Positions 8,013 to 17,916 of a stretch of 64,000 nt of DNA are shown in pieces. Position 1 is the first letter of the stretch; each line of letters begins with the position of its first letter. Source of the DNA: Acidimicrobiia bacterium (GTDB taxonomy: Bacteria; Actinomycetota; Acidimicrobiia; ATN3; PSLF01); contig PSLF01000002.1 in the NCBI GenBank assembly GCA_040289475.1, positions 1-64,000 on the forward strand. The letters are read 5' to 3'. The position numbers were made by a program, and so were the translations under genes. The notes under the pieces were generated by a model. The model was not told where the DNA came from. It saw nothing but the letters and a program-made list of their open reading frames with translations, and did no database searches.

Positions 8013-9026
8013 TCATTGGTATCTTGAGGACAGTTTTTCAACAAAACCTGCGACCAGGTTGGCAAGCTCGTCGGGAGCTTCTGCTGGTAGCGTGTGTCCG
8101 ACACCTTCAAGGACAACCATCTCCGAATCCGGTATGAGCCTGTGCATTGTCTCCATCACGTACAGGGGAGTCATGACATCGGCTGTGCCCGCGACTAACA
8201 ATACAGGGATGTTCAAGGTGGGTAACAGATCGGTTGCGTCTTGGTAATCCATGGCCTTGAACATTCTCAAGAGAAGTATCGGATCCAAGGCTCCGAGTCC
8301 CTCGAAGTAGTTGCGCATCGCTTCTGCTGTCGCTCTTGGCCCGACCATTCTCGCAATCTTTCCAATAGCGAAAGGGAGCGGCGTGCGAAAGGCTCCGTGC
8401 CACAGAATTCTGGCAGGGATCGCTGCCATCTCTGCTAATGGCTCCAATACCGACACGGCCACACGCGCGAGTGGAAAACCATATAGATCTCCGAGGGGTC
8501 GTCTGTGGGGGCCTGCCACCGCCACTAATCCTGCAGCAGCTCCCGGATTGATGCGGATTGCTTCTAGGGCGACTTGTACCCCAAAGGAGTGACCCACCAC
8601 GATTGCCGTGTTCATTCCGAGTTCTTCCATGAGACAGAGCAGATCACGGGAAAAAGATGGAACTGTGATCTCCGAGGGGTTGCACGGATCCGACGATGCT
8701 CCATGGCCCCTGTAGTCCCATAGAACAACCCTAATTTTTTCGGCGATACTAGATACGAGCGAGTCCCAGTACGCATGCGCTACGCAGGCAATCCCGTTGC
8801 ACACAACTACCGGAAGAAGGCTTGTTTGTCTGGGGTGTGGTCCGAAGACTTCGTAGGCTATCTCGGTGCCGTCAAACGATTCGAATACTCCAACCGAATG
8901 GGGCTGGAGATCGACAATAGGCGAGCCAGGTGTTTTGTGACCCGCGTTGTTCAGTCCCGAGTTCACCATTGGAGCCTTCGTTCTGAGGTCATCAAAAAGT
9001 TTGGACAACCATGGGCCTGATTTCAC
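8013..9026 (-). CDS. Alpha/beta-fold hydrolase
   Basis: A 337-residue hydrolase. The core starts near residue 45 (VGVFESFDGTEIAYEVFG). The nucleophile elbow is GHSFG (Ser147), the acid lies in AGTADVMTP and the His in GVGHTLP near residue 310. An ordinary cap domain is present. The substrate cannot be read from sequence; this subfamily includes esterases, haloperoxidase-like proteins and C-C hydrolases. It starts divergently from hisD and is followed closely by the GAF kinase on the same strand. Confidence 0.82.
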   Translation of the reverse strand: MKSGPWLSKLFDDLRTKAPMVNSGLNNAGHKTPGSPIVDLQPHSVGVFESFDGTEIAYEVFGPHPRQTSLLPVVVCNGIACVAHAYWDSLVSSIAEKIRVVLWDYRGHGASSDPCNPSEITVPSFSRDLLCLMEELGMNTAIVVGHSFGVQVALEAIRINPGAAAGLVAVAGPHRRPLGDLYGFPLARVAVSVLEPLAEMAAIPARILWHGAFRTPLPFAIGKIARMVGPRATAEAMRNYFEGLGALDPILLLRMFKAMDYQDATDLLPTLNIPVLLVAGTADVMTPLYVMETMHRLIPDSEMVVLEGVGHTLPAEAPDELANLVAGFVEKLSSRYQ

Positions 9027-9170
9027 GACTTCTTCGTGACAGCGGCGTCATAAGATCGTTCGGACGCCAAAGGCTGCTGTTTAGATGTATCTTCCCATGC
9101 CATTTTCGGCCGGTGCACGTGCATGCTTCACTGGTTGTGCTCGGCTAGATTGATTTCTACGGAGGGTGGT

Positions 9171-10547
9171 TTGCTCAAGAAGTACTACGTCGAGTCGGAA
9201 AAAGACGCAACATCGCTGGTAGACTCGGTTAGACGATCAGCCGCATCGGGGGTGTCAACCTCCGCTGGGGCACTCGAAGCAGAGGTGGCGTCCATAATCG
9301 ACGCCGTGCGCCAAAAAGGCGACATCGCTCTGTACGAGTTCACTAAGCACTTCGACGGAGTCGACCTAAGCGATAGGGGATTTGAAGTTTCGCCCGCGGC
9401 ATTGGAAGCGGCCCTTCAAGAGATCCCTCACTCGGCTGTTACAGCTCTCGCGCGAGCAGTTGACCAAGTGCGGGCGTACTTCAAAGAGCAGTATGCCGCC
9501 GTCGCCTCCGAGTTTCATTTCCAACGGGGCGGAATCGATGTGCGTTTTGTGGTGCGACCGGTCGAAAGTGCAGGGATCTATGTGCCCGGCGGCAGGTATC
9601 GCTACCCCTCTTCTGTGATCATGACAGTAGTACCGGCAGTCGTAGCCGGAGTTCGGTCCGTAACGCTCTGCACGCCTCCCACTCCCAGGGGTGGCCTGGA
9701 TCCATTGGTGGGGGCGGCAGCCCGCTTGGCTGGCGCCCACAGGGTCTTCACTTTGGGGGGAGTCCAGGCGATTGCTGCGATGGCGTATGGAACCGAGACA
9801 ATTCCCCAAGTCGACGTCGTCGTCGGACCGGGGAATGCCTATGTGGCATGCGCTAAGCGCATGGTATTCGGGCAAGTCGGAATAGAGGCCGTTGCCGGCC
9901 CTTCTGAGCTGGTGGTCGTAGCGGACGACTATGCACCCTGGGATCTGGTCGCTACCGACTTGGCTGCACAAGCAGAACACGGTCCAGGTGGACTAGCGAT
10001 TGCGGTGGTGTTTTCGGAAAAAGCAGCCGAGGCGCTAAACAAAGCAGTTACAGAGGAGGTCGCAAAAGACTCACGCGATCAGTTGCGTAAAACCATGCAA
10101 GCCGGAGGGGCCATTGCTGTTTGTAGAGACGAGGAATGTGCGTTGTGGGTTGTGCTCGCTGCTGCCCCTGAACACGTACAGGTGATGATGCGAGAGCCAG
10201 CTCGCTGCGAGCGTTTTGCCGACAGAATCAATTGTGCTGGCGTCGTGTTTTTGGGCTCTTCTACGCCCGCACCTTATGGTGACTACATTGCCGGTCCGAG
10301 TCATGTGCTTCCCACAGGCGGCTCGGCTAAGTTTGCCAGCGGGCTCGGAGTGTACTCTTTTCTTAGGTATCAAAACTACGTCGTGAACTCGGGTATTTCT
10401 GAAGAGTTGGAGCAGGCCGCTTTTGAACTAGCTTCGGTGGAGGGTATGGTTGCGCACGCTCGCTCCATACAACGCCGGCGTTCTCGAGGGGAGGTACCAT
10501 TCCAGGCGCCAGGAGGGGCCGCGGCGGCCATAGAGGATCCGTCGTGA
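9171..10547 (+). CDS. hisD: Histidinol dehydrogenase
   Basis: Catalyses the last two oxidations of histidine synthesis, L-histidinol to L-histidine, with NAD and zinc. Recognisable blocks are the glycine-rich VESAGIYVPGGRYRYPSSVIMT, GGVQAIAAMAYGTETIPQVD, GPGNAYV, the EHGPGG zinc/catalytic region and GPSHVLPTGGSAKFASGL near the C-terminus. I place the start at TTG 9171, which has GGAGG just upstream; an ATG at 9123 adds 16 unusual residues. It heads the his block, and its stop overlaps the hisC start by four bases, suggesting translational coupling. Confidence 0.95.
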   Translation: MLKKYYVESEKDATSLVDSVRRSAASGVSTSAGALEAEVASIIDAVRQKGDIALYEFTKHFDGVDLSDRGFEVSPAALEAALQEIPHSAVTALARAVDQVRAYFKEQYAAVASEFHFQRGGIDVRFVVRPVESAGIYVPGGRYRYPSSVIMTVVPAVVAGVRSVTLCTPPTPRGGLDPLVGAAARLAGAHRVFTLGGVQAIAAMAYGTETIPQVDVVVGPGNAYVACAKRMVFGQVGIEAVAGPSELVVVADDYAPWDLVATDLAAQAEHGPGGLAIAVVFSEKAAEALNKAVTEEVAKDSRDQLRKTMQAGGAIAVCRDEECALWVVLAAAPEHVQVMMREPARCERFADRINCAGVVFLGSSTPAPYGDYIAGPSHVLPTGGSAKFASGLGVYSFLRYQNYVVNSGISEELEQAAFELASVEGMVAHARSIQRRRSRGEVPFQAPGGAAAAIEDPS

Positions 10548-11737
10548 AAGGAAGTTCAGACTTGGATTCCGCCGGATCTGACACTGTGAGCTCGGGGTCG
10601 ATCACGAGAGCCGCTCCAGCCGCCAGGCCCAACGTCCGACTCCTACAGCCCTACAAACCCTCGCTGCGTTCTGCACGCGTGTTGCTCGATGCAAATGAAG
10701 CTCCAACCACGCCAAAGCGAGTCAGGGAGCGGTTAGAGGAGCGATTAGCCTCCTTGGACCTCAACCGATACCCTTCGCGGATACGGGCCAGAGAAGTCGC
10801 CGCAATGCTGGAGTCGCTTCACGGCGCTTCAGAAAGCAAAGTCGTGATGGGAAACGGCTCGAATGAGATCCTCTTAGCGATACACCTAGCATTTGGTGGG
10901 CCTTCGAGACGAGCCGTGTACTTTGAGCCCACCTACACCGTGTATTCAGCGATCTCCGCAATTGTTGGGACCAAGGCAGTGGCCGTGCCGAGGGACGAGA
11001 GTTTCGATATTTCGACATCGTCTCTTGAACAGGCGGCAAGCTACCGGCCCTCGATCGTCCATTTGTGCAGTCCAAACAACCCAACTGGAAACGAGGACCC
11101 ACCTGGCTTCGCAAAACGCGTTGCCTCGGCTTTTCCCGATGCTTTGGTAGTTGTGGACCGAGCCTACGCACCTTTTGGTGGCGACTCTGCAGAGGCAGAT
11201 TTATTGAAGACAGGAAACCTTGTGATCGTGAGGACGTTTTCCAAGGCAGCCGGGTTAGCCGGACTGCGTATCGGCTATGCCCTGGCTCCCAAAAGCGTCG
11301 GCGAAATGCTCGAGAAAGCAGTTCTCCCCTACAACGTCGACGCAGTTTCCCTGGAAGCCGCAGCAGCATGTATAGAGGAGGCGGAATCCGTGCGGAAGCA
11401 AGAAGACGAACTCGCAAAAGAACGAGACCGAATCTTTTCCGCAATCCGTTCCCACCGAGAGCTAGTCGCATTTCCTTCGGCTGCAAACTTCGTTCTTTTT
11501 GGACCACGCGGGGCCGGCTCGGCTAGGAAGTCGTATAGAAGTGATTCCGAGCGGTTACGCCTTACTGAGATGGCACAACGCATTTTCTCGTTCCTTCTCG
11601 AGAAATCAGTGCTTGTTAGAGACTGCACTTCCTGGCCGGGGTTAATCGGTTGTCTCAGGGTGAGTGCAGGACTTCCTGTCGAAACAGACCATTTCATCAC
11701 AGCTCTCGAAGGAGCTGTTGCTAGGATCAAGCCGTGA
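10544..11737 (+). CDS. hisC: Histidinol-phosphate aminotransferase
   Basis: A fold-type I PLP aminotransferase that converts imidazole-acetol phosphate to L-histidinol phosphate. The 397-residue protein has a Ser-rich N-terminal leader of about 30 residues, then LLDANEAP, GNGSNEILL, CSPNNPTGN, the VVDRAYAPFGG segment and the PLP-lysine region RTFSKAAGLAGLRIGYA. Start and stop overlap both neighbours by GTGA, so hisD, hisC and hisB are tightly coupled. A short insertion near residue 325 (SARKSYRSDSERLR) is not typical of the family. Confidence 0.94.
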   Translation: MKGSSDLDSAGSDTVSSGSITRAAPAARPNVRLLQPYKPSLRSARVLLDANEAPTTPKRVRERLEERLASLDLNRYPSRIRAREVAAMLESLHGASESKVVMGNGSNEILLAIHLAFGGPSRRAVYFEPTYTVYSAISAIVGTKAVAVPRDESFDISTSSLEQAASYRPSIVHLCSPNNPTGNEDPPGFAKRVASAFPDALVVVDRAYAPFGGDSAEADLLKTGNLVIVRTFSKAAGLAGLRIGYALAPKSVGEMLEKAVLPYNVDAVSLEAAAACIEEAESVRKQEDELAKERDRIFSAIRSHRELVAFPSAANFVLFGPRGAGSARKSYRSDSERLRLTEMAQRIFSFLLEKSVLVRDCTSWPGLIGCLRVSAGLPVETDHFITALEGAVARIKP

Positions 11738-12324
11738 GTAGGCACTCTCGCATAGTTCGAACCACCAAAGAGACTACGATCGAGGTCATTCTGGAGTTGG
11801 ATGGCATGGGCCGTGTGGAAGTCGAAACCGGGATCGGCTTCTTCGACCACATGCTAGAGCAGTTGGGGCGCCATTCTGGGACAGACCTACAGTTGCGGGC
11901 ACGCGGCGATCTTCGGGTAGATCAACATCACACCGTCGAGGATTGTGGTCTGACACTGGGAGCTGCACTTGCGGAAGCGCTCGGCGATAAAAGGGGGATA
12001 AAGCGGTTCGGGCACGCTTTAGTCCCACACGACGAGGCGCTGGCCGAGGTAGCTCTCGATTTGAGCGGACGCCCGTTTCTCAGATACCAGGTGCCACCGA
12101 AGATGCCCAGTGCGGGGGAGTTTCCGCCACACCTGGCTCACGAGTTTTGGAAGGGCTTTTCGACCGCTTCCGGAACCACACTCCACGTGCTCTTGAGAGA
12201 AGGAAAAGACCCACACCACTGCCTGGAAGCGATATTCAAGGCGGTAGGCAGAGCCCTCGGGGATGCGATTACGCTTGGCGAGCGAGGATCCGGAGAGGTG
12301 CCCTCTACAAAGGGGGTGCTTTGA
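11734..12324 (+). CDS. hisB: Imidazoleglycerol-phosphate dehydratase
   Basis: Mn-dependent dehydratase of histidine synthesis, monofunctional at 196 residues with no phosphatase domain. Metal-binding His clusters are visible: FFDHMLEQLGRHSG, DQHHTVEDCG and, in the second half, HLAHEF and DPHHCLEAIFKA. It starts with a GTG overlapping the hisC stop, and its stop overlaps the TTG start of hisH. The separate phosphatase (HisN type) was not seen here. Confidence 0.95.
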   Translation: MSRHSRIVRTTKETTIEVILELDGMGRVEVETGIGFFDHMLEQLGRHSGTDLQLRARGDLRVDQHHTVEDCGLTLGAALAEALGDKRGIKRFGHALVPHDEALAEVALDLSGRPFLRYQVPPKMPSAGEFPPHLAHEFWKGFSTASGTTLHVLLREGKDPHHCLEAIFKAVGRALGDAITLGERGSGEVPSTKGVL

Positions 12325-13139
12325 CCGAAGATCTTGTCGCTGATTTCAAGGGTGTCGAGGATAGCCGAGTAGATCAAGTAGGCTCCGAGAATCGCTACAC
12401 TCCGCGCATAGCCGTTATCGATTACGGGATGGGAAACCTTCACTCCGTCGTCAAGGGTCTTCAGAGAGCAGGGGCGGATGCATATACAGTCGACACTCCG
12501 GATACGCTAGGAGCCCCTGACTCCCTGGTACTTCCGGGGGTTGGAAACTTTGGAAAGTGTGTTTGCAACCTTCGGCGCGCGGGATTCGATTCCGTGGTAT
12601 CGCAGTGGATAGAGGAAGATCGCTTTTTTCTTGGGATTTGCTTGGGCCTTCAGCTTTTATACGCTTATAGCGAGGAGGCAGAAGAGCCCGGTTTGGGCAT
12701 TGTAGATGCACCGGTACTACGTCTTCCAAAGACAGTCAGGGTTCCCCACATGGGATGGAACACAGTGAGAGCTAAGGTATCTCCTCGAATCGCTGCTGGA
12801 TCAGCATCCGAAAGTTCTACCACGTCTTCGAACTCCCTAGGACTCGCTGTCTCGAGGGATACAGATGTGACGCAGACCTCCGAAGGTGTGTACAGCTTGA
12901 ACACAGCAAACGGCAAGTACTTCTACTTCGTTCACTCGTATGCGGCACCGGTCGCTCCGGCCGGCTCAGAGGTAGTGTTGGTTACGGACTATGGAACGGA
13001 GTTTGTAGCTGGCTTTCAGCGTGGCCGCGCGTGGGCTACTCAGTTCCATCCCGAAAAGAGCGGAACCGCTGGACTAGCCCTCCTCGAATCTTTCGTTGCG
13101 GCTTCCGCGGCATCGGGAGTCAATTCAGGCAAGAAGTGA
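12321..13139 (+). CDS. hisH: Imidazole glycerol phosphate synthase, glutaminase subunit
   Basis: Class I glutamine amidotransferase that supplies ammonia to HisF. The nucleophile Cys is in GICLGLQ, and the His-Glu pair is in TQFHPEKS; IAVIDYGMGNLHSV marks the domain start. At 272 residues it is longer than the usual 200. About 30 extra residues precede the domain, and a Ser/Thr-rich insertion (about residues 152-195) lies before the YFVHSY strand. The TTG at 12321 overlaps the hisB stop and has AAGGGGG upstream; the longer ORF would run back inside hisB. Confidence 0.92.
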   Translation: MTEDLVADFKGVEDSRVDQVGSENRYTPRIAVIDYGMGNLHSVVKGLQRAGADAYTVDTPDTLGAPDSLVLPGVGNFGKCVCNLRRAGFDSVVSQWIEEDRFFLGICLGLQLLYAYSEEAEEPGLGIVDAPVLRLPKTVRVPHMGWNTVRAKVSPRIAAGSASESSTTSSNSLGLAVSRDTDVTQTSEGVYSLNTANGKYFYFVHSYAAPVAPAGSEVVLVTDYGTEFVAGFQRGRAWATQFHPEKSGTAGLALLESFVAASAASGVNSGKK

Positions 13140-13876
13140 TAGAGGTATATGCGGCCATCGATATCTTGGGGGGGCAGTGCGTCAGGCTCAAAAGGGGGGA
13201 TTTCGCCAATCCTATTGTGTATGGGGATCCAGTGGAAATGGCAGAGCGCTGGCAATCGGCTGGGTGTGACTGGCTGCACGTCGTGGACCTCGATGGGGCG
13301 CTTTGTGGAAGATCGGTCAATGTCTCGAAAGTAGCAGCAATCATCGCGACAACTTCCCGCCCGGTTCAGCTAGGGGGAGGGTTGCGGGACAGAGATGCTG
13401 TCGAGGCGGCTCTGGGAGCGGGCTGTGAAAGGGTAGTCCTGGGATCTGCCGCGGTTATCGATCCTGCGTCAGCCACGGAGATGGCACGCGCTTGGCGAGG
13501 ACGAGTGGCTTTAGCTTTGGACATTAAAAGAGGTGAGATCGCTGTAGAGGGATGGACTAAAGGGTCAGGGATCACTGTAGACGAGGCAATTGGAATGTTA
13601 GCGGAGGCCCCATTTGCATCTGTCGTCGTGACCGACATTGCCCGCGATGGGCTAATGAGGGGGGTTGCCCTAGAAACCGTCGAGGAGGTTCTCGAAGTCA
13701 CGCCTTGGCCGGTGATCGTATCGGGCGGCATTTCGTCTCGAGAAGATGCTGAAGCAATAGCGGACTTGTCGCACAGGCATCGTAGGGGACACAAGTTGCG
13801 GGGAGTGATCGTAGGGCGGGCGTTGTACGAAGGGGCAGTGACGATAGCCGAAATCAAAGCGGCTTTGGAAGGATGA
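13136..13876 (+). CDS. hisA: ProFAR isomerase (HisA)
   Basis: A (beta/alpha)8 barrel that isomerises ProFAR to PRFAR. Catalytic Asp residues are in [14 protein letters not shown] and LALDIKRGE; phosphate-binding motifs are [15 protein letters not shown] and VSGGISS. Length is 246 residues with the GTG start overlapping the hisH stop. Because trpF is present separately, this is best read as ordinary HisA rather than the dual-function PriA known from many actinomycetes. Confidence 0.94.
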   Translation: MIEVYAAIDILGGQCVRLKRGDFANPIVYGDPVEMAERWQSAGCDWLHVVDLDGALCGRSVNVSKVAAIIATTSRPVQLGGGLRDRDAVEAALGAGCERVVLGSAAVIDPASATEMARAWRGRVALALDIKRGEIAVEGWTKGSGITVDEAIGMLAEAPFASVVVTDIARDGLMRGVALETVEEVLEVTPWPVIVSGGISSREDAEAIADLSHRHRRGHKLRGVIVGRALYEGAVTIAEIKAALEG

Positions 13877-13877
13877 A

Positions 13878-14639
13878 GTGCTGGCTACGAGAGTCATTCC
13901 TTGCCTCGATGTCGCGGGGGGGCGGGTAGTAAAGGGGATCGAATTTGCAGACTTGAAAGACGCTGGCGACCCGGTCGAGCTGGCTCGCTATTACGGATCT
14001 CAGGGTGCAGACGAGATCGTTTTTCTAGATATAACAGCCTCACAGGAGGGACGCAAAGCCACCTTAGAGATAGTCTCGAGGGTTGCTGAGACAGTTTTCA
14101 TACCGCTTCTCGTAGGTGGGGGGGTTTCCTCGGTAGACGACGTTCGTATGCTCCTAAGGGCTGGGGCAGACAAGGTCTCGCTCAATACTGCGGCGGTAGA
14201 GCGACCCGCACTTTTAGCGGAGGCTGCAACGGAATTTGGGTCCCAGTGTGTAGTTCTGGCTATCGATGCTCGAAAAAGAGAGACAGGTCGCGGATGGGAA
14301 GTTTTTACCTATGGGGGTCGCAAGCCTACCGGTGTAGACGTCGTCTGGTGGGCCCAGGAAGGCGAGCGGCTGGGCGCCGGGGAAATCCTGCTAACTTCGA
14401 TGAATCGAGATGGCACAACGGGCGGCTTTGATTTGCAGCTTCTTTCTGCAGTTACTGGCGCAGTTAGTGTTCCGGTAATCGCCAGCGGAGGTGCTGGATC
14501 CCCGGAGCACTTTGCAGAGGCCGTTCTAAAGGGTGGTGCCTCGGGCGTGCTTGCCGCGTCGATCTTTCACTACGGCGTGTACTCGATATGCGACGTTAAG
14601 CGACATATGGCAGCCTCTGGTATCCACGTTAGATTTTGA
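13878..14639 (+). CDS. hisF: Imidazole glycerol phosphate synthase, cyclase subunit
   Basis: Partner of HisH; closes the imidazole ring from PRFAR and ammonia, releasing AICAR. The 253-residue TIM barrel shows the catalytic Asp in RVIPCLDV and another in VLAIDARKR, with VGGGVSS and IASGGAG phosphate loops and LLTSMNRDG. It starts with GTG one base after the hisA stop. The order hisH-hisA-hisF is the classical operon order. Confidence 0.96.
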   Translation: MLATRVIPCLDVAGGRVVKGIEFADLKDAGDPVELARYYGSQGADEIVFLDITASQEGRKATLEIVSRVAETVFIPLLVGGGVSSVDDVRMLLRAGADKVSLNTAAVERPALLAEAATEFGSQCVVLAIDARKRETGRGWEVFTYGGRKPTGVDVVWWAQEGERLGAGEILLTSMNRDGTTGGFDLQLLSAVTGAVSVPVIASGGAGSPEHFAEAVLKGGASGVLAASIFHYGVYSICDVKRHMAASGIHVRF

Positions 14640-14733
14640 CTCGAGTAGGGCCAGGGAGCGACTCATCCAATCGTCCAGAGTACTTTGGTTCAATTCCAAG
14701 GTTCTCACGTCGCTAGAAACATAAGATCTCATT

Positions 14734-15141
14734 GTGATTTTTCCGTCGTCCCAAGAGGAAGAGCCGGTGGAAGACACATCCGAGCAGACAGTTTCCGAGC
14801 CTGTCGATGCCTTCAACATTTCTGCGATTGACTTCGGTCCTGACGGGTTGGTTCCAGCCGTCATTCAGGATGTCTCGGATGGGACGGTTCTGATGGTCGC
14901 CTACATGGACGAAGAGGCTCTTCGTAGGTCACTTTCTACTCGAAGAACGTGGTTTTACTCTCGTAGTCGCCAGCAGTATTGGTGTAAAGGCGAGACCTCC
15001 GGAAATCGACAGCACATCGTCGAGGCCTACTACGACTGCGACGGAGATACTCTCCTTTTCAAGGTCGTTCAAGAAGGCCAAGGGGCTTGTCACACTGGAC
15101 AGCGGACGTGTTTTTACCGGTCTTTTTCCGAGGGTAGATAG
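14734..15141 (+). CDS. hisI: Phosphoribosyl-AMP cyclohydrolase
   Basis: Opens the purine ring of PR-AMP in the third step of histidine synthesis. The 135-residue protein carries the family signatures [30 protein letters not shown] (metal-binding Asp cluster) and [13 protein letters not shown]. It is HisI only: no HisE pyrophosphohydrolase domain is fused. The first 25 residues are acidic and variable. GTG 14734 lacks an obvious Shine-Dalgarno; GTG 14767, preceded by AGAGGAA, is a likely alternative start. Confidence 0.94.
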   Translation: MIFPSSQEEEPVEDTSEQTVSEPVDAFNISAIDFGPDGLVPAVIQDVSDGTVLMVAYMDEEALRRSLSTRRTWFYSRSRQQYWCKGETSGNRQHIVEAYYDCDGDTLLFKVVQEGQGACHTGQRTCFYRSFSEGR

Positions 15142-15194
15142 GTCCATGGACCAAAATTTGCAAGCATCCATCATGCATCGCGAGAGGCTTTGAG

Positions 15195-16697
15195 ATGGAG
15201 CCGAACATTCACCCAGGAAAAGACGGATTTCTGCGTTTGGCGGAAAACTTTTCAGTCGTTCCGGTGTGGGCGGATGTGCTCGCGGATTTTGAGACTCCGG
15301 TATCGGCCTACCTAAAGCTGGTCGGCGATTCCCCTGGTTTTCTTCTTGAGTCAGTGGAGGGCGGGGAGCGCTGGGGACGGTATTCATTCATAGGCCGCAA
15401 TCCTCGTCTTGTTCTTGAGTCGAAGGATCGAGAGGTACGAGTGTCGGGTTCTGTGCCGGGGTGGACGCCCGAGCCGGGAGGTAGTCCCCTCGATGCACTG
15501 TCGGGTCTGATTTCTGCGTTCTCCAGCCCTACGATAGAGGAACTGCCTCCTCTCCACGGCGGTGTGGTCGGATACATCGGTTACGACGTAGTCCGCTTTA
15601 TGGAGAAGGTTCCTTGCACTACCGAGGACGACTTGCAGATCGCGGATATGTCAATGTTTCTCGCAGAAGAACTTGTCGTCTTCGATCACTTGCTGCAGAA
15701 GATCCAGATAGTAGAGAACGTGTTCATCGACGGCGACCCGGCGTCTGGCTATGCAGAGGCGAAGTCCCGGATAGAGGCTGCCATAGCCCAGTTGTCTCAC
15801 CCACTCAGATACGAACCCTGTGCGGCATCGTTGGAAGGGGTCTTGGAGAATGCCAGTTCTAACATGACGCCCGAGGAGTACCAAGATGCGGTCGAGCGGG
15901 CCAAGGAATACATAAAGGCGGGTGATATCTTTCAGGTGGTCTTGAGCCAACGCTTTTCGGTTCCGCTCGCAGTTAAACCTTTCGACGTCTACAGGGCGCT
16001 CCGCCTTTTGAATCCCAGCCCCTATATGTATTACATAAGCAATGACAAGGTGACCATCGTAGGCTCCAGTCCCGAGATGTTGGTGCGGGTAAGAGACGGA
16101 GAAGTCGTTACGCGACCTATTGCCGGGACCAGACGACGGGGGGTCACAGCTGAAGAGGATGCTTTTTTGGAGGCCGAACTTCTCGGCGATCCAAAAGAGA
16201 GGGCTGAACACGTAATGCTCGTTGATCTTGCCCGCAACGACATTGGTAGGGTCGTAGAGTTCGGCTCCTGTCGCGTCGACGATTTGATGATCGTGGAACG
16301 CTACAGCCATGTCATGCACATTGTTTCATCGGTGTCGGGGCGACTCTCGCCGGGCAATGATTGTATCGATGTACTAAAGGCAACTTTTCCTGCCGGCACC
16401 GTGACCGGCGCCCCCAAAGTACGAGCTATGGAAATCATCGACGAGCTCGAGAAAACTCGGAGAGGTCCTTACGCTGGTGTAGTTGGATACTTCGACTTCT
16501 CGGGAAATATGGACACGGCTATTACGCTCAGGACGATGGTTGCAAAAGGTGACACAGCGTACGTGCAAGCAGGCGGGGGAATAGTTGCTGACTCCGATCC
16601 CCAGCTAGAGCTAAAAGAATCTGAAAACAAGGCAAAGGCCGTACTCTCCGCTATCGCTGCTGCTCATAAAATGGGCGGCGCGGTGGCAGATCATTGA
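15195..16697 (+). CDS. trpE: Anthranilate synthase component I
   Basis: Converts chorismate to anthranilate with ammonia from TrpG, the first committed step to tryptophan. The 500-residue protein has the N-terminal regulatory domain with the LLESVEGGERWGRYSFIG region, where the LLES motif belongs to the tryptophan feedback pocket. The chorismate-binding domain follows, with [50 protein letters not shown] and YAGVVGYF. It follows hisI by 53 bases and starts the trp part of the block. No trpG or trpD lies in the window. Confidence 0.96.
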   Translation: MEPNIHPGKDGFLRLAENFSVVPVWADVLADFETPVSAYLKLVGDSPGFLLESVEGGERWGRYSFIGRNPRLVLESKDREVRVSGSVPGWTPEPGGSPLDALSGLISAFSSPTIEELPPLHGGVVGYIGYDVVRFMEKVPCTTEDDLQIADMSMFLAEELVVFDHLLQKIQIVENVFIDGDPASGYAEAKSRIEAAIAQLSHPLRYEPCAASLEGVLENASSNMTPEEYQDAVERAKEYIKAGDIFQVVLSQRFSVPLAVKPFDVYRALRLLNPSPYMYYISNDKVTIVGSSPEMLVRVRDGEVVTRPIAGTRRRGVTAEEDAFLEAELLGDPKERAEHVMLVDLARNDIGRVVEFGSCRVDDLMIVERYSHVMHIVSSVSGRLSPGNDCIDVLKATFPAGTVTGAPKVRAMEIIDELEKTRRGPYAGVVGYFDFSGNMDTAITLRTMVAKGDTAYVQAGGGIVADSDPQLELKESENKAKAVLSAIAAAHKMGGAVADH

Positions 16698-16713
16698 ATA
16701 AGCAAGGTCCAAA

Positions 16714-17853
16714 GTGTCTAGCGAACGCGCCTCGCCCATCGAGTCGCTGGCTAGTTCTCGGGGAGCGCAGATAAGTCAAGTGGGCGGTGTGCGTACCGCT
16801 TACAGCTATGGAAATCTGGCTTGCGAGATCAGCGCGGTTTTGAAAGAGGCCGGGCTTTTCGACTTGTGGGTCCGGCCAGTGCTCTCCGTTATAGGCGAGG
16901 ACTCTGCTTCTTTTTTACAAGGGCAGCTGAGCCAGGACGTCCAAAGCATGTCCGAGGACACCTGGCGCTTGTCTTTTCGACTGTTTCCAAACGGCAAGAT
17001 AGAGTCGTTTCTTCGCGTGATACGCGGTCTCGGCGACGATGGATCCATGTTTTTGTTGGACACGGACCCCGGTTTTGGAGGCGCTCTGCGTGACTCGTTG
17101 TGTCGATACTTGATTCGCGTGAGAGTACGCTTGGAGGAGCCGAAGAGTATCGGGTTTTTGCGTGTGGCCGGGCCAGAGGCATCTCGAGTACTACAGAGCG
17201 TTGGTATCGCAGTGCCAAGCCGAACCGACGAGGTACTCTCCCAGCAAGTCGCAGGGATCGGTGCTTCTCTTAAAGTTCTCGAGGCTTTGTATCCCGGTGC
17301 AGGACTTACCTCTCTTCAGGAGGGCATCAGGGCCTACGACATCCTGGTCGGTGAAGACGAGGCTGGTAGGGTCTGGAAAGCTCTTTCAGAAAAGGGTGCC
17401 ACGCCGTGCGGGTGGATAGCGTTGGAGGCGTTTCGTATAGCGGCGGCCTTTCCATCTCTAGGGACAGAACTCGACGAGAAGACGATAGTCCAAGAGACGG
17501 GATTGGAGAAGATAGCAGTCTCGTTTCAGAAAGGTTGCTATCTCGGTCAGGAGCTAGTAGCCCGCATAGACTCTCGGGGACACGTGAACAGGTATCTGAG
17601 ACGACTCAGAGCTAAAGAGCAATCTTCGAGTCCCAGTAGGGACGTTCTTTCCTCGACACCGCCGCCTGGGTCGAGGATCCTCTTCGAAGGACGACAGGTA
17701 GGCACAGTGACATCATCGGTGGCAGCTCCTTTTATAGGGACTGTGGCTTTGGCATACGTAAGACGCGAAGTGAGCGAAGGTAACTCAGTTATTGTCGATT
17801 GGAAAGACGGGCAGATCGAAGCGCTTGTAGAGAGCAGGCCCGAGCTAACGTAG
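16714..17853 (+). CDS. ygfZ: YgfZ/GcvT-like folate-binding Fe-S maintenance protein
   Basis: A 379-residue aminomethyltransferase-fold protein. The signature KGCYLGQELVARIDSRG (Cys near residue 273) marks the YgfZ group, which uses folate to support repair or assembly of certain Fe-S enzymes, instead of the glycine cleavage T protein. The N-terminal domain includes VRPVLSVIGEDSASFLQGQLSQD. The GTG start lies 16 bases after trpE; ribosome binding is weak. It probably rides in the same operon, although no direct link with tryptophan synthesis is known to me. Confidence 0.88.
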   Translation: MSSERASPIESLASSRGAQISQVGGVRTAYSYGNLACEISAVLKEAGLFDLWVRPVLSVIGEDSASFLQGQLSQDVQSMSEDTWRLSFRLFPNGKIESFLRVIRGLGDDGSMFLLDTDPGFGGALRDSLCRYLIRVRVRLEEPKSIGFLRVAGPEASRVLQSVGIAVPSRTDEVLSQQVAGIGASLKVLEALYPGAGLTSLQEGIRAYDILVGEDEAGRVWKALSEKGATPCGWIALEAFRIAAAFPSLGTELDEKTIVQETGLEKIAVSFQKGCYLGQELVARIDSRGHVNRYLRRLRAKEQSSSPSRDVLSSTPPPGSRILFEGRQVGTVTSSVAAPFIGTVALAYVRREVSEGNSVIVDWKDGQIEALVESRPELT

Positions 17854-17916
17854 AAATTACAACTGTTTTACTAATTGCTAATAGCTTCATCCGTAGAGGC
17901 TATCGAGTATAGGGAC

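Noticed and set aside
9112-9123. Palindrome TGCACGTGCA before hisD as a histidine operator
   Set aside because: Short, CpG-type palindromes occur by chance, and no second copy or T-box element was seen in the gap.
9366-9980. 204-codon minus-strand ORF inside hisD
   Set aside because: Antisense to conserved hisD motifs; its product has random-looking His/Ser/Gly composition.
10761-11507. 248-codon minus-strand ORF inside hisC
   Set aside because: It lies entirely antisense to a clear hisC, has a low-complexity Arg/Leu-rich product and matches no family.
12147-12320. Upstream extension of hisH within hisB
   Set aside because: The extra residues are the out-of-frame translation of hisB; TTG 12321 gives a proper HisH with four-base overlap.
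15651-16319. 222-codon minus-strand ORF inside trpE
   Set aside because: Shadow of trpE; no recognisable domain and no ribosome-binding site.
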